Source of the DNA: Bradyrhizobium sediminis
GTDB taxonomy: Bacteria; Pseudomonadota; Alphaproteobacteria; Rhizobiales; Xanthobacteraceae
Direction of reading: 5' to 3'
NCBI RefSeq assembly: GCF_018736105.1
Contig: NZ_CP076135.1
Span: 3,904,001 to 3,968,000, forward strand
Length of the DNA stretch: 64,000 nt
Shown here one piece after another: positions 36,684 through 45,920 of the stretch. The stretch's first letter is position 1; every line of letters begins with the position of its first letter. The notes beneath the pieces are model-generated. The model was not told the DNA's origin and did no database searches. It saw only the letters and a program-made list of their open reading frames with translations. The translations under genes and the position numbers were made by a program.

Positions 36684-37994
36684 CTAAGCTTTTGCGGACT
36701 GATGAGCGGCGACGAGGAACGTGCCGCGAAACCAAATGGCCACGGACCGACGCAACTCGCCCCAAGGCAGATCATATTGCCGGGAAGCAACCGCAGTCGC
36801 AATCAAGGCCAGCAATCCTTGAGTCGCCGCGTATCCCATAGCAGCTCCCTCGATCCCGAATCTCCCGGCAAGCAGCCAGATCAACAGGGTCCCAAGCACC
36901 GCTGAAGACGTAGTGACGAGCGAAAGAAGCGACGTGCGGCCGGAAAAAAAGAACAGGTTGGAAACGCAGAAGTACATGCCGATGAAGGCGCCGCCAAGCA
37001 TGAACCAGGGCAGCACGACAGTGGCAGCGCGGTATTGGGCGCCGAGCAGGAAGTTGCTCGTCAAATAGAGGCCGGCGCCGACCATCACCGCGGCACACAG
37101 GAAAACCGGCACCGCGATATAGATCGCACCGACAACGGAATATTTGTCATCGAGGCTCGATGAGCCAAGCCGCGCGTAAAGCCACGGATTGTAGGCCTTG
37201 ATGAATGCGTCGGCCAAAATCGTCATCACCATGCCGAGCTGAGCGCCGGCACCGTAGATGCCCAGCATCTCGGACCCGAGCTGCGTGGAAACGATCCAGC
37301 GATCGGCGGTGCCGATCAAGACACCGCCGAGCACGTGCGGAATCAGCGGCAGACCGTAGAGCACCAGGGCCTTGATGTGATCGCGGCTGAACGACCAGAT
37401 TGCGTCGCGCGACGCCAGAAGCAGAACGACGGCGCACAACGCCATCAAGACAGCCGACACAGCGATGCCGACGTTGCGCCCTGCACCGCCCCAGCCGAGG
37501 ACCAGGACGGCGAAAAGCGACAACGCCACGTTCAGGGTACTCGCAATAAACTGCAGCGTGACGTTGAGGACGGGTCGCTGCTGGCTTTGCCATAACCCGA
37601 GCCGGCACTGAAGCACGACGTTGGCGCCGGCTGTGATCGTCGCAAGCACACCCCATATGGGGTCCAGGCCGAATGCCACCGATGACAGCAGCGGCAGGAG
37701 CGTGGCGATCACGACCGCGGTCAGCACCGTGGTTGAGATTCCAATCGCGAGTGCCGTCCCGACAAACGCCGGCAACTCTTCGCGCGGCCGGTTGAACCAT
37801 GCCACTCCGACCGCCGCATGCACGTTCAGCCCGGCAAACGGCATGCACAACGTCACGACCAGCGCAAACGCAACCACGTTCCCATATTCTACCGGGCTGA
37901 GCAGGCGGGTGAGCAACGGCAACAATGCAAACGGCACTGCAGCCGAAGCCACGTTTCCGATCGTGTAGATGATACCAGCACTCAGGACTTTCAT
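36684..37994 (-). CDS. Wzx-like oligosaccharide flippase
   Basis: 436 residues from the ATG at 37994; a TTG at 38015 would add seven. Strongly hydrophobic with about twelve to fourteen spans, in the MOP/PST pattern: KVLSAGIIYTIGNVASAAVPF at the start, LLTRLLSPVEYGNVVAF, and LYGLPLIPHVLGGVLIGTADRWIV in the middle. These proteins move the undecaprenyl-linked repeat to the periplasmic face. It matches the polymerase at 31.9-33.2 kb in the same block. Confidence 0.9.
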   Translation of the reverse strand: MKVLSAGIIYTIGNVASAAVPFALLPLLTRLLSPVEYGNVVAFALVVTLCMPFAGLNVHAAVGVAWFNRPREELPAFVGTALAIGISTTVLTAVVIATLLPLLSSVAFGLDPIWGVLATITAGANVVLQCRLGLWQSQQRPVLNVTLQFIASTLNVALSLFAVLVLGWGGAGRNVGIAVSAVLMALCAVVLLLASRDAIWSFSRDHIKALVLYGLPLIPHVLGGVLIGTADRWIVSTQLGSEMLGIYGAGAQLGMVMTILADAFIKAYNPWLYARLGSSSLDDKYSVVGAIYIAVPVFLCAAVMVGAGLYLTSNFLLGAQYRAATVVLPWFMLGGAFIGMYFCVSNLFFFSGRTSLLSLVTTSSAVLGTLLIWLLAGRFGIEGAAMGYAATQGLLALIATAVASRQYDLPWGELRRSVAIWFRGTFLVAAHQSAKA

Positions 37995-38015
37995 CTGATT
38001 TGTATCGGGCGCCAA

Positions 38016-38657
38016 TTATTGCCGCAGAAACGCAGCCAGCATCTGCAAGCCTGCCGCTCCGCTCTTTTCAGGATGGAACTGCGCACCGAAGACCTTGCCC
38101 GCACGAACCGCAGCGGTGAGCCGGTGGTTGCCATAGAAGCAATCTGCGAGCAAATGGGCGGGATCGTCGGGAACCAAATGGAAGGAATGGACCAGGTAGG
38201 CCGACGTACCCGGCGGCGTATCCTCCAGAAATGTACCCCGCCATTCAGCACCGGCCGAGGGCGAAAGCGCACTCCACGCGATGTGCGGTATCTTTTGCCT
38301 CTCTCCCTCGGTCGTGGCGCTTGGAACCGCGACCACCGTTCCGGCAATGAGACCGAGCCCCTCATGCTCGCCGAATTCCGCACTTGTCGTCGCCAGCATC
38401 TGCATTCCCAAGCATATCCCCAGCAGCGGAAGCCCCTTGGCTGCATACCGTTTGATCGGCTCGACCAGCCCGCGGTCGCGCAGTCCGCGCATTCCATCCT
38501 CGAAGGCGCCAACACCAGGCAATATCAAGCGCTCGGAGTTTTCGATCACATGAGGATCCGCGCTCAGCACAACATCACCACCGACATGCTCGAGCGCACG
38601 GCTGACGCTGTAGAGATTGCCGATCCCGTAGTCAATCACGGTAACCGATGCCGTCAT
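38016..38657 (-). CDS. HisH-like glutamine amidotransferase (second module)
   Basis: 213 residues; the ATG overlaps the hisF-like stop (ATGA). VIDYGIGNLYSVSRALEHVG starts the glutaminase fold, LPLLGICLGMQMLATTS carries the Cys nucleophile and FGAQFHPEKSGAAG the His-Glu pair. It differs clearly from the copy at 28.2 kb, so the two are not a recent duplication. It supplies ammonia to the hisF-like partner and the PseA/PtmG-like enzyme next to it. Confidence 0.9.
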   Translation of the reverse strand: MTASVTVIDYGIGNLYSVSRALEHVGGDVVLSADPHVIENSERLILPGVGAFEDGMRGLRDRGLVEPIKRYAAKGLPLLGICLGMQMLATTSAEFGEHEGLGLIAGTVVAVPSATTEGERQKIPHIAWSALSPSAGAEWRGTFLEDTPPGTSAYLVHSFHLVPDDPAHLLADCFYGNHRLTAAVRAGKVFGAQFHPEKSGAAGLQMLAAFLRQ

Positions 38658-39415
38658 AGCTGCCTCAACGAAATGCCGGCCGCCCGGGCCGCCGACCGGA
38701 TGTCGGTCAACGTCGTGCGGTTGTAGTGCACTGCATCCGCGATCGCGACAGCGTCTGCTCCACCCTCATTGACTACGTCCACCAGGTGCCGAATTTCGCC
38801 GTAACCGCCGCTTGCAATCACCGGGACGTCGACAGCCCGCGATATCGCCGCCGTGAGCGCGACATCGAAACCCTTCCGCGTTCCTTCCCGGTCGATCGAA
38901 GTGACAAGCATCTCACCGACACCGAGTCCCGCCGCGCGTTTGGCCCACTCCACCGCGTCCAGTCCGGATTTCTCCCGGCCGCCGTCGGTATACACCTCCC
39001 ATCGGCCCGGTCCCGTCTGCTTGGCTTCGATGGACAAGACCATGCATTGCGATCCAAATCGCCGGGCAACGTCGCTGATCAATTCCGGGCGCTGAACCGC
39101 ACCCGTGTTAATGGCAATCTTGTCTGCACCGTTGCGCAACAGATCGGTTACGTCTTCGACATTGCGGATACCACCCCCTACCGTCATCGGGACAAACACG
39201 TCCCGCGCCGCACGACTCACTATGTCGGTCAACTTGTTTCGCCCATACAGGCTCGCAACAACATCGATATAGATCAGTTCGTCGGCACCCTGTTCGTAGT
39301 AGCGGCGAGCGTAATCCTGCGGATCACCGATTACACGCAATCCCTCGAGATGCACTCCCTTGATGAGATTGGGCCCCTTGATATCGAGGCGGGCCATGAG
39401 ACGAACGTTCTTCAT
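38654..39415 (-). CDS. HisF-like cyclase subunit of a sugar amidation module (second module)
   Basis: 253 residues from the ATG at 39415, overlapping the amidotransferase stop (ATGA); a longer frame upstream lies within that gene. A TIM barrel: MKNVRLMARLDIKGPNLIKG, FVPMTVGGGIRNVEDV and TSIDREGTRKGFDVAL. The start RLMARLDIKGPNLIKG differs from true HisF and is usual for the HisF2 proteins of sugar amidation. With its partners it would amidinate the nonulosonate made just upstream. Confidence 0.9.
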   Translation of the reverse strand: MKNVRLMARLDIKGPNLIKGVHLEGLRVIGDPQDYARRYYEQGADELIYIDVVASLYGRNKLTDIVSRAARDVFVPMTVGGGIRNVEDVTDLLRNGADKIAINTGAVQRPELISDVARRFGSQCMVLSIEAKQTGPGRWEVYTDGGREKSGLDAVEWAKRAAGLGVGEMLVTSIDREGTRKGFDVALTAAISRAVDVPVIASGGYGEIRHLVDVVNEGGADAVAIADAVHYNRTTLTDIRSAARAAGISLRQL

Positions 39416-40698
39416 CGGCCTGCCAACAGCGCATCGTCGTGCCAGACCGCGTGCCGAAGATTCCAGACACCGTTCTCGTGCTTCCACAAGTGAGGCGAAC
39501 GGAACTTATCTACGGTCGCATGAAAGTCGCGTTCGCTCAGCGAAATATATTCGATGAAGTCCTGGAAATACTTCTTGGGAAATTCTTGATCGAATTTCCG
39601 TACCAGCTGGACACCTTCGTCGCGGGTAATCTTTCCGTTGCGAATTTCCTGCGCGGCATCATAAGTCGCCCGACCGATGCCGAATTTGGCCAGCGTCGTG
39701 TAGTAGTGAAACATATCAATACGGTCGTCGATGCTGCTGTACTTGGAGTAGGTGCCCTCGGTGCGCTCGCTATTGGCCTGAAATCCAGTATGTTCGGTAG
39801 CGTAGTAATAGCATTCCTGTGGGTCCCATTTCAGGTAGTAGCCGAGATAGTGCACTTCGACGTTCTTCGCCTCGAGTTCTTCCGCCTTCGGCGGAATGTA
39901 GGGCGCGAAATCGTTCAACTTATATCCTTCTTCCGCGATGATTTCCTTGATTGTCTTGCCGCCAAGCACCATCACATTCGGATCTTCGGCCGAGAAGAAC
40001 TTGCGGTCCATTGCCGGCTTGAAGTTTTCGTCGCGGTTGTTGCCGTATTCAGCCTGGTTTTCGCCATACATCACCAGCGGAACGCCGAAACGAAGCGCCA
40101 TCAACGGTCCGATGATCCGCTGCCCGACAATGAAGGGCTGAAACGGATGAAGCAGATTCAAGAAAGCTTGCCGGGTCAGGTAGCGGTGCAGGCGCCCATT
40201 GGGCGTGAACAGAATGTTGTCCAGGCCGCCGACGTGAATCCAGTTCTCGAAGTTCTTCCAGCCTATCTCGGTGTACCGGTGCGGCGCCCACGTCACGGTG
40301 AGCGGATTCATTCCGTATTTGTATTTCAGGACATGCGAGGTAAACGCGCTGTCCTTGCCCCCGCTGCCCGGCACGATGATATCGTAGCCTCCGTCGGTCC
40401 TGCGGTGTCTGTCGAGCAGGGCGACCAGTTCGGTTTCGCGTTTTTCCCAATCGATCTCGCCCGCCTTGACCTCCTGGTAGCGGCAGGCGTCGCAAACGCC
40501 GTCACCGTCAAACTGGATCGTCTCCTGCGCCGACTGTGAGGTTTTCTGATATTCGACCGTCGAGCTCGGCCGTTGATTTGAAATGACGCAGTGGCGGCAA
40601 AACATCACGCGTTTTGGCAGCCCGTAGAGCGCGTCAGGATCTCGACGCTCCGGATCGAAGCGAGCCAGGAATTCCGATTTTGAATTGCCGTCAATCAT
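39412..40698 (-). CDS. N-acetyl sugar amidotransferase (PseA/PtmG/WbpG family, second module)
   Basis: 428 residues. Zinc Cys pairs FCRHCVISNQRP and GVCDACRYQ, then the PP-loop YDIIVPGSGGKDSAF near residue 110. VTWAPHRYTEIGWKNFENW and GENQAEYGNN match family members that introduce acetamidino groups on pseudaminic or legionaminic acid (PseA, PtmG) or ManNAc3NAcA (WbpG). The immediate neighbours are nonulosonate genes, so an amidinated legionaminic acid is the best guess. Ammonia comes from the hisH/hisF pair downstream. Confidence 0.92.
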   Translation of the reverse strand: MIDGNSKSEFLARFDPERRDPDALYGLPKRVMFCRHCVISNQRPSSTVEYQKTSQSAQETIQFDGDGVCDACRYQEVKAGEIDWEKRETELVALLDRHRRTDGGYDIIVPGSGGKDSAFTSHVLKYKYGMNPLTVTWAPHRYTEIGWKNFENWIHVGGLDNILFTPNGRLHRYLTRQAFLNLLHPFQPFIVGQRIIGPLMALRFGVPLVMYGENQAEYGNNRDENFKPAMDRKFFSAEDPNVMVLGGKTIKEIIAEEGYKLNDFAPYIPPKAEELEAKNVEVHYLGYYLKWDPQECYYYATEHTGFQANSERTEGTYSKYSSIDDRIDMFHYYTTLAKFGIGRATYDAAQEIRNGKITRDEGVQLVRKFDQEFPKKYFQDFIEYISLSERDFHATVDKFRSPHLWKHENGVWNLRHAVWHDDALLAGR

Positions 40699-40712
40699 AC
40701 TTTGCTTTCTCG

Positions 40713-41780
40713 TCAGCGCTGCTGCGCCGGGTTGCGGGCACGTTCGAGATCCTCGACACGACCGACATCGAGCCAGGGTTCGTGCATCGGATATACGATC
40801 GTGCGCTGGCCGCGCGCTCTCATCCTGCTGAACAGCGTCGGCATGTCGCAGTGTTCGCCGGGAACCAGGACATCGAACGCTCCTGGATCAAGCACATAGA
40901 CGCCGGCATTCACGTAGGTGCGAACAGTGGGCTTTTCCTCGAATCCGACGATTTCCACGCCTTCGGTCTGAACGACGCCGAAAGGATGCTGCCATTCGTA
41001 GCGTTGTACCGCCATCGTCGCAGCTGCCGCATGACGAAAATGGAAGTCGAGGAGTTCCCCGTAGCGAATGTCCGTCAAGACGTCGCCGTTGGAGACTACA
41101 AAGGCAGCGTCGGGACGGGCTTCAAACAGGCTGATTGCGCCAGCCGTCCCAAGCGGCGACTCCTCGCGCAGGTAGTCAATTTGCACGTCAAACCGGCTGC
41201 CGTCACCGAAGTGTTCCTCTATCATATGACCTAGATAGTGGACTGCCAAAATGAAGCGGCCAAACCCCTCAGCCTTGGCACGCTCGATAATATGCTCGAG
41301 AATGGCCTTTCCTCGGACCGGGAGCAAAGGCTTCGGGCAGTCCTTGGTCAGCTCCTTTAACCGTTCTCCTCTCCCCCCCGCCATGATTATCATCAAATTC
41401 GGCCGTCTCACCGGCGCCATGAGTTCGCCCCAGACATGCAGCCCCACGACACGTCGGTTCTCGTCGACGATCGGCATCTGGTTCTTCTTGTTGGCCTGCA
41501 TGATCTGAAGCACGGTTTCCCGAACCAGATCGGGCGGAGCGACCAAGGGAGAACGATAGATCAGCGGTTCGATCGAACTGTTCATGTCCAGATTGCGCAA
41601 CAGCCCGCGACGAATGTCGCCGTCGGTCATCGTGCCGATCAGCGAACCATCCTCTGCCACCACCAGCGCAATCTGCAAACCGGACTGCTCCAGGTTCCGG
41701 ATGACTTCGACAATCGTGCTGTTCGCCGGCACGAGCGTCTTCTTCCAGCGATCGGCGGGATCGTCAGTCTGGACTGCCAC
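40713..41780 (-). CDS. CBS-domain nucleotidyltransferase, PtmE-like
   Basis: 355 residues from a GTG at 41780 with AGAGAG upstream; a TTG at 41804 overlapping the legG stop is the alternative. Residues 10-120 hold a tandem CBS pair (TIVEVIRNLEQSGLQIALVV, GTMTDGDIRRGLL). The C-terminal half is a sugar-phosphate nucleotidyltransferase: MIIMAGGRGERLKELTKDCP, then KPLLPVRGKAILEHII. This fusion occurs in PtmE, which makes the GDP-sugar used for legionaminic acid in Campylobacter. The CBS pair may sense nucleotides. Confidence 0.88.
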   Translation of the reverse strand: MAVQTDDPADRWKKTLVPANSTIVEVIRNLEQSGLQIALVVAEDGSLIGTMTDGDIRRGLLRNLDMNSSIEPLIYRSPLVAPPDLVRETVLQIMQANKKNQMPIVDENRRVVGLHVWGELMAPVRRPNLMIIMAGGRGERLKELTKDCPKPLLPVRGKAILEHIIERAKAEGFGRFILAVHYLGHMIEEHFGDGSRFDVQIDYLREESPLGTAGAISLFEARPDAAFVVSNGDVLTDIRYGELLDFHFRHAAAATMAVQRYEWQHPFGVVQTEGVEIVGFEEKPTVRTYVNAGVYVLDPGAFDVLVPGEHCDMPTLFSRMRARGQRTIVYPMHEPWLDVGRVEDLERARNPAQQR

Positions 41781-41800
41781 GTTAAGCTCTCTTGCCAGGA

Positions 41801-43027
41801 TCAACGATACCAGCCATCGCGAACCTCCCCCTTCAAAGTCATCGATTTTCTTAGAAGCTTCTGCCCAATCGGCACGTCCGCTAGAACAGCGGCGATCTTC
41901 TTGCCGGCGCCACCGAGAAAATAAGGGTTGTCGGTCGCATGCGCCGTCGCGCGGAATGCCTCGTCATGGAGGCAACGTTCAACGGCGAGGACAATAGCGT
42001 CGGCGTCATAGCTGGCATCGATCACGTTGGAGCCGCGCAGGCGGCCCTCCTGACGCGATCCGATATTGACGGTCGGGCAGCCGAACACCGGCGTCTCCTT
42101 GACCCCGGACGAGGAATTGCCAACGCACGCGATCCGGAGTTTCCTGTCCCACGCCAGCGCGAGCACGCCGTGATACAGCGACCGCCCGAGCGAGGAATGA
42201 AACTGCACGTTGGGAAGCTGCTTTGCTTCCAACTCCGCCAGGGCGGCAATGATGGAACGACCACCCGCATCGTTGTTTGGATAGGTCACAACCACCTGGA
42301 CGCCCCGGCGCGCCAGTTGCTCGATCGCCTGCAGCGAGGGCACGACCTGCTGCACCGCCAATTCAAACTCGGTCGTGACCGAGTGCTGCGTAAACAATAC
42401 TACCGGCCTCGTGAGGTCGAGCCCAAGGCGTTTCACGACCTCGTCGGCGGAGGCGAAGCGCCCGTCGGAAATCAGGTCGATGGCGGGAAACCCGACGGTA
42501 TGGACGCGCCACGCCTCCTCGCCCATCGCCAGAATCCGGTTACTAGCTTGCTGGTTGGTCGTAAAATGCAGGTGGGCGAGCTTGGTCATGGCGTGACGCA
42601 CCGAATCGTCGAGCGCGCCGCCTTCCGTGAGATCACCGCCTTCGATGTGAGCAGTCGGCATGTTCATCTGCGTCGCCGCGATCACGGCCGCAAACCCCTC
42701 GAAACGATCGGCATAGACCACGACCAGATCAGGCGAGAGTTTTTCCAGCGCCATGCTGACCCCCAATACCCCGGACCCGATGGCCTGCGCCGTCGCAATG
42801 CGGACGTCGGCCTTCATGTCGATCTTGACCTCGGAGTCGATTCGAAAGCCGTCGCCCTGAATTTCTTCCAGCGTACGCCCGAAATTGGAATCGAGATGAG
42901 CACCGGACACAATCAGCTGATACTCAAGGTCCGGGTGTTCGTTGATGGCCTTGAGGATGGGAAACTGCAGGCCATATTCCGCGCGATTTCCCGTAAACAC
43001 CGCGACCTTGCGCTTAGCTCTCGACAA
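41801..43027 (-). CDS. legG: Hydrolysing NDP-HexNAc 2-epimerase (LegG/NeuC family)
   Basis: 408 residues from a TTG at 43027, overlapping the SDR gene's end. It removes the nucleotide and epimerises C2, giving the free 6-deoxy-ManNAc derivative for the synthase. VAVFTGNRAEYGLQFPIL, VVYADRFEGFAAV and HIEGGDLTEGGALDDSVRHA are the classical family motifs, followed by KLAHLHF. VGNSSSGVKETPVFGCPTVNIG is the UDP/GDP-binding end. Similar to LegG rather than PseG. Confidence 0.92.
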   Translation of the reverse strand: MSRAKRKVAVFTGNRAEYGLQFPILKAINEHPDLEYQLIVSGAHLDSNFGRTLEEIQGDGFRIDSEVKIDMKADVRIATAQAIGSGVLGVSMALEKLSPDLVVVYADRFEGFAAVIAATQMNMPTAHIEGGDLTEGGALDDSVRHAMTKLAHLHFTTNQQASNRILAMGEEAWRVHTVGFPAIDLISDGRFASADEVVKRLGLDLTRPVVLFTQHSVTTEFELAVQQVVPSLQAIEQLARRGVQVVVTYPNNDAGGRSIIAALAELEAKQLPNVQFHSSLGRSLYHGVLALAWDRKLRIACVGNSSSGVKETPVFGCPTVNIGSRQEGRLRGSNVIDASYDADAIVLAVERCLHDEAFRATAHATDNPYFLGGAGKKIAAVLADVPIGQKLLRKSMTLKGEVRDGWYR

Positions 43028-43850
43028 CCTTCACCTCGCTCCTGAAACTCTGTGAAAAAAAATCCTGCAACGAGGACGCTGGAGACCAGCCAAGACGCCG
43101 CTGCGATTCCGATACATCCAGGACATTGACCGAGGGTCTTCCGGACGGATTGGTCACGACGACCTCCCGATGTCCCTGGTCCGCCGCCTGGAGCGCCAAA
43201 CGCGCCAGCGCTCCGATCGATGTGCCGATGCCCGAACCGATGTTGAAGATGCCGTCACAAGAGGCTTCGGCGGCGAGCAGGAAGGCTCGGGCTGCGTCGG
43301 TCACTCCGAGAAAGTCGCGCACCGGCTTGTCATCCCTGATGCGCAGGGCGCCGGTGCCGGGAATCTGCCGCACGATATCCGAAACCACGTTGTTGGGTGA
43401 CATCCCCGCGCCGTAGAGATTGGCGAGCCGCAGGACCGCTCCACCGGCATCAAGCACGATGCGCTCATTGGCGAGTTTCAGGCGACTGTAGGAATCGTAG
43501 CCGATTGCCGGATCATCGGTGGTGAAGGGCGCCCCGCCGCGGTCACCATAGACCGCGCCGGATGATGCGTAGATGACCTTTCCGGCGCGGACAACAAGCC
43601 GTCGAACGACTTCGGATTGCCGACGAGACGGCGCATCGGAACCATTCACGACGGCCCGGTCGGGTTCCTCCGCCAGATGGATGACAACATCAGCCGAAGG
43701 CGTATCGCAATAATCGGCAATCCGGCGCGTGCCGGCCGCGGACGACCGGCAAACTCCGACGACCGGCAAACCGGATTGCCTCAATTGAGCCATGACGGCA
43801 CGGCCGAGAAAGCCGCTCGCTCCAGTCACGACGATTTCCGGCAATTTCAT
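43014..43850 (-). CDS. NAD-dependent epimerase/dehydratase (SDR) of the nonulosonate cluster
   Basis: 278 residues from the ATG at 43850, one base after the legI stop; an upstream in-frame start lies inside legI. EIVVTGASGFLGRAVMAQL is the cofactor loop, YASSGAVYG holds the Ser and YDSYSRLKLANE the YxxxK pair. It ends in a segment like that of WcaG-type epimerases (RRLGWSPASSL). The substrate is not evident: legionaminic acid synthesis needs no extra SDR, so it may modify the nonulosonate or another sugar. Confidence 0.82.
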   Translation of the reverse strand: MKLPEIVVTGASGFLGRAVMAQLRQSGLPVVGVCRSSAAGTRRIADYCDTPSADVVIHLAEEPDRAVVNGSDAPSRRQSEVVRRLVVRAGKVIYASSGAVYGDRGGAPFTTDDPAIGYDSYSRLKLANERIVLDAGGAVLRLANLYGAGMSPNNVVSDIVRQIPGTGALRIRDDKPVRDFLGVTDAARAFLLAAEASCDGIFNIGSGIGTSIGALARLALQAADQGHREVVVTNPSGRPSVNVLDVSESQRRLGWSPASSLQDFFSQSFRSEVKVVES

Positions 43851-43851
43851 C

Positions 43852-44892
43852 TCACCAGCTGACATCGAGCAGCGAGAGATGGGTGTCCGCGGCCAGATCG
43901 CGCAGGGCGGGTCTTCCCAGAACGTCCTCATAGCGATCGGCAAGCAGTTCGCCCGTGCCAGGCCGTTTCACCCAGATATTGTCCTTCGTGTAGACCTCGC
44001 CCGCGCGGATCGGGGCAATGGTCACGACCGTGGCGAAGGCAAAATTGATCGTGGGTTGCTCTTCCGCCGTCGGTCCCTTCTCGCCCCCACGCTCCACGGC
44101 GATGATGCGGCTGCCCCGGATCAGTTCGTTGCACGCCTGCGGATCCATCGAACAAACGATATCGGGACCCTTGCGGTCCATGCTGTCGGTAAAATGCCGT
44201 TCCAGGACGGACGCGCCCAGCGCAACGGCGCCGAAGCAAGCCAGATTGTCGGTGGTGTGATCCGACAATCCGACCACCGCACGTGGGAACGCATTTGCAA
44301 GCTCGACCATCGCGCCGAGGCGCACCAGGTGCGGCGGCGTGGGATACAGATTGGTGGTGTGCAGCAGGACGTAGGAAATCCGCGCCGCCTCGAAAATATC
44401 GACCGCCTTGGCGACGCTCTCGATCGTATTCATGCCGGTGCTGAGAACGACGGGCTTGCCGAAAGCGGCAATGTGCTTGAGGAGTGGATAATTGTTGCAC
44501 TCTCCGGAGCCGATCTTGAACGCGGAAACGTTCATTCGCTGAAGGCGCTCGGCTGCGGCGCGGGAAAAGGGCGTGCTGAGAAAGATCATGCCCTTCGATT
44601 CAACGTACTTTTTTAGCGCAATCTCGTCGCTTTCGTTCAGCGCGCATTTCGCCATGATGTCGTAGATCGACTCGTCGGCATTCCCGGGAATGACGTGCTT
44701 GGCGGCATGGCTCATTTCGTCCTCGACGACGTGGGTCTGGTGCTTGACCATCTCGACGCCGGCCTTCGCCGCTGCGTCCACCATCTCGAACGCGGTTTTC
44801 AGGCTGCCGCCATGGTTGATGCCCATCTCCGCAATCACCAGCGGCGGGTGTTCGAGACCGACCTTGCGACCACCGAGGTTTACTTCTTGCAT
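43852..44892 (-). CDS. legI: Legionaminic/N-acetylneuraminic acid synthase (NeuB/LegI family)
   Basis: 346 residues with a strong ribosome site (GGAGG, 5 bases before ATG). It condenses a ManNAc-type sugar with phosphoenolpyruvate to give the nine-carbon acid. The TIM barrel shows [54 protein letters not shown] and GLSDHTTDN with [14 protein letters not shown] domain closes the protein from about residue 285 ([18 protein letters not shown]). The pairing with legG and legF fixes the pathway. Confidence 0.94.
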   Translation of the reverse strand: MQEVNLGGRKVGLEHPPLVIAEMGINHGGSLKTAFEMVDAAAKAGVEMVKHQTHVVEDEMSHAAKHVIPGNADESIYDIMAKCALNESDEIALKKYVESKGMIFLSTPFSRAAAERLQRMNVSAFKIGSGECNNYPLLKHIAAFGKPVVLSTGMNTIESVAKAVDIFEAARISYVLLHTTNLYPTPPHLVRLGAMVELANAFPRAVVGLSDHTTDNLACFGAVALGASVLERHFTDSMDRKGPDIVCSMDPQACNELIRGSRIIAVERGGEKGPTAEEQPTINFAFATVVTIAPIRAGEVYTKDNIWVKRPGTGELLADRYEDVLGRPALRDLAADTHLSLLDVSW

Positions 44893-44921
44893 GATGACCT
44901 CCGAAATGCCGGGAACGCCAA

Positions 44922-45920
44922 TTAGATGTTGTAGATGTCAGACTTGTAGCGGGACAAGTTGGACGGATTCGTGAACCAGGCTATCGTTTCACCTAGTCCC
45001 CGGCGCAGCCCGTCCAGGTCACCGTATTTCGGCTGCCATCCCAACAGCTCGCTGGCCTTGCTGTTGCTGCCCCACAGCCGCTCGACTTCGCTCTTTTCCG
45101 GACGCAGTCGCTGCACTTCCGTCGTTATTTCGATCTCCGCTTCCATCAGATCAGCGATGGTCGCTGCGGTATCGCCGATCGATATCTCGAAGTTGCTGGC
45201 CAGATTGATCACCTCACCAACAGCGCCATTGGATTTCAGCGCGGCCATGAACCCGGCCACGGTATCGCTGACATAGTTGAAGTCGCGCGTCGGCGAGGTC
45301 GCGCCGAGCGCTATCTTGCGCTTGCCGTTAGCGATCTGGGTAATGATCGTCGGGATCACCGCACGCGCCGACTGCCGCGGCCCGTACGTATTGAAGGGCC
45401 GCACGACGGCAACTGGTGTTCCAAACGACAGATAGAACGACATCGCTATCTGGTCGGCGCCAATCTTGCTCGCGGAATAAGGTGATTGTCCCTGCAGCGG
45501 ATGAGATTCCGTGATCGGGACGAATTGCGCGGTTCCATAGACTTCGCTGGTCGACGTGTGAACGATCTTGGCCGTACCCAGATCGCGGGCAGCCTGCACG
45601 ATGTTCAGCGTCCCCTTGATGTTGGTGTCCACGTAGGTATCGGGAGAATGGTAGGAATACGGAATCGCGATCAGGGCAGCGAGATGCAGGACGGCATCGC
45701 AATTCTGCATCGACGTCCTGACCCCGTTGGGATCCCGCACATCACCGGCAAAAACCTCGAAATGACCTTTGACGTCAGGCGCGCAATTGTCGAGCCAGCC
45801 GTATGAATTGAAGGAATTATAGGCAACGAAAGCGCGAACATCGCTGCCGGCGCGCACCAAGGCTTCGGTCAGGTGGGATCCTATGAAGCCATCTGCGCCT
45901 GTAACCAGTATCTTGCTCAC
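44922..45920 (-). CDS. legB: NDP-HexNAc 4,6-dehydratase (LegB family)
   Basis: 332 residues from a GTG at 45920 overlapping the legF stop (GTGA). [19 protein letters not shown] is the cofactor loop, [13 protein letters not shown] the Ser and Glu, and [18 protein letters not shown] the YxxxK pair. It opens legionaminic acid synthesis by making the 4-keto-6-deoxy sugar from UDP- or GDP-GlcNAc. The non-inverting LegB layout, with no PseB features, separates this locus from pseudaminic acid. Confidence 0.92.
   Translation of the reverse strand: MSKILVTGADGFIGSHLTEALVRAGSDVRAFVAYNSFNSYGWLDNCAPDVKGHFEVFAGDVRDPNGVRTSMQNCDAVLHLAALIAIPYSYHSPDTYVDTNIKGTLNIVQAARDLGTAKIVHTSTSEVYGTAQFVPITESHPLQGQSPYSASKIGADQIAMSFYLSFGTPVAVVRPFNTYGPRQSARAVIPTIITQIANGKRKIALGATSPTRDFNYVSDTVAGFMAALKSNGAVGEVINLASNFEISIGDTAATIADLMEAEIEITTEVQRLRPEKSEVERLWGSNSKASELLGWQPKYGDLDGLRRGLGETIAWFTNPSNLSRYKSDIYNI

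Noticed and set aside
27390..39415. Histidine biosynthesis (hisF/hisH) assignment
   Set aside because: Both pairs sit next to N-acetyl sugar amidotransferase genes and no other his gene is present; sugar amidation explains them better.
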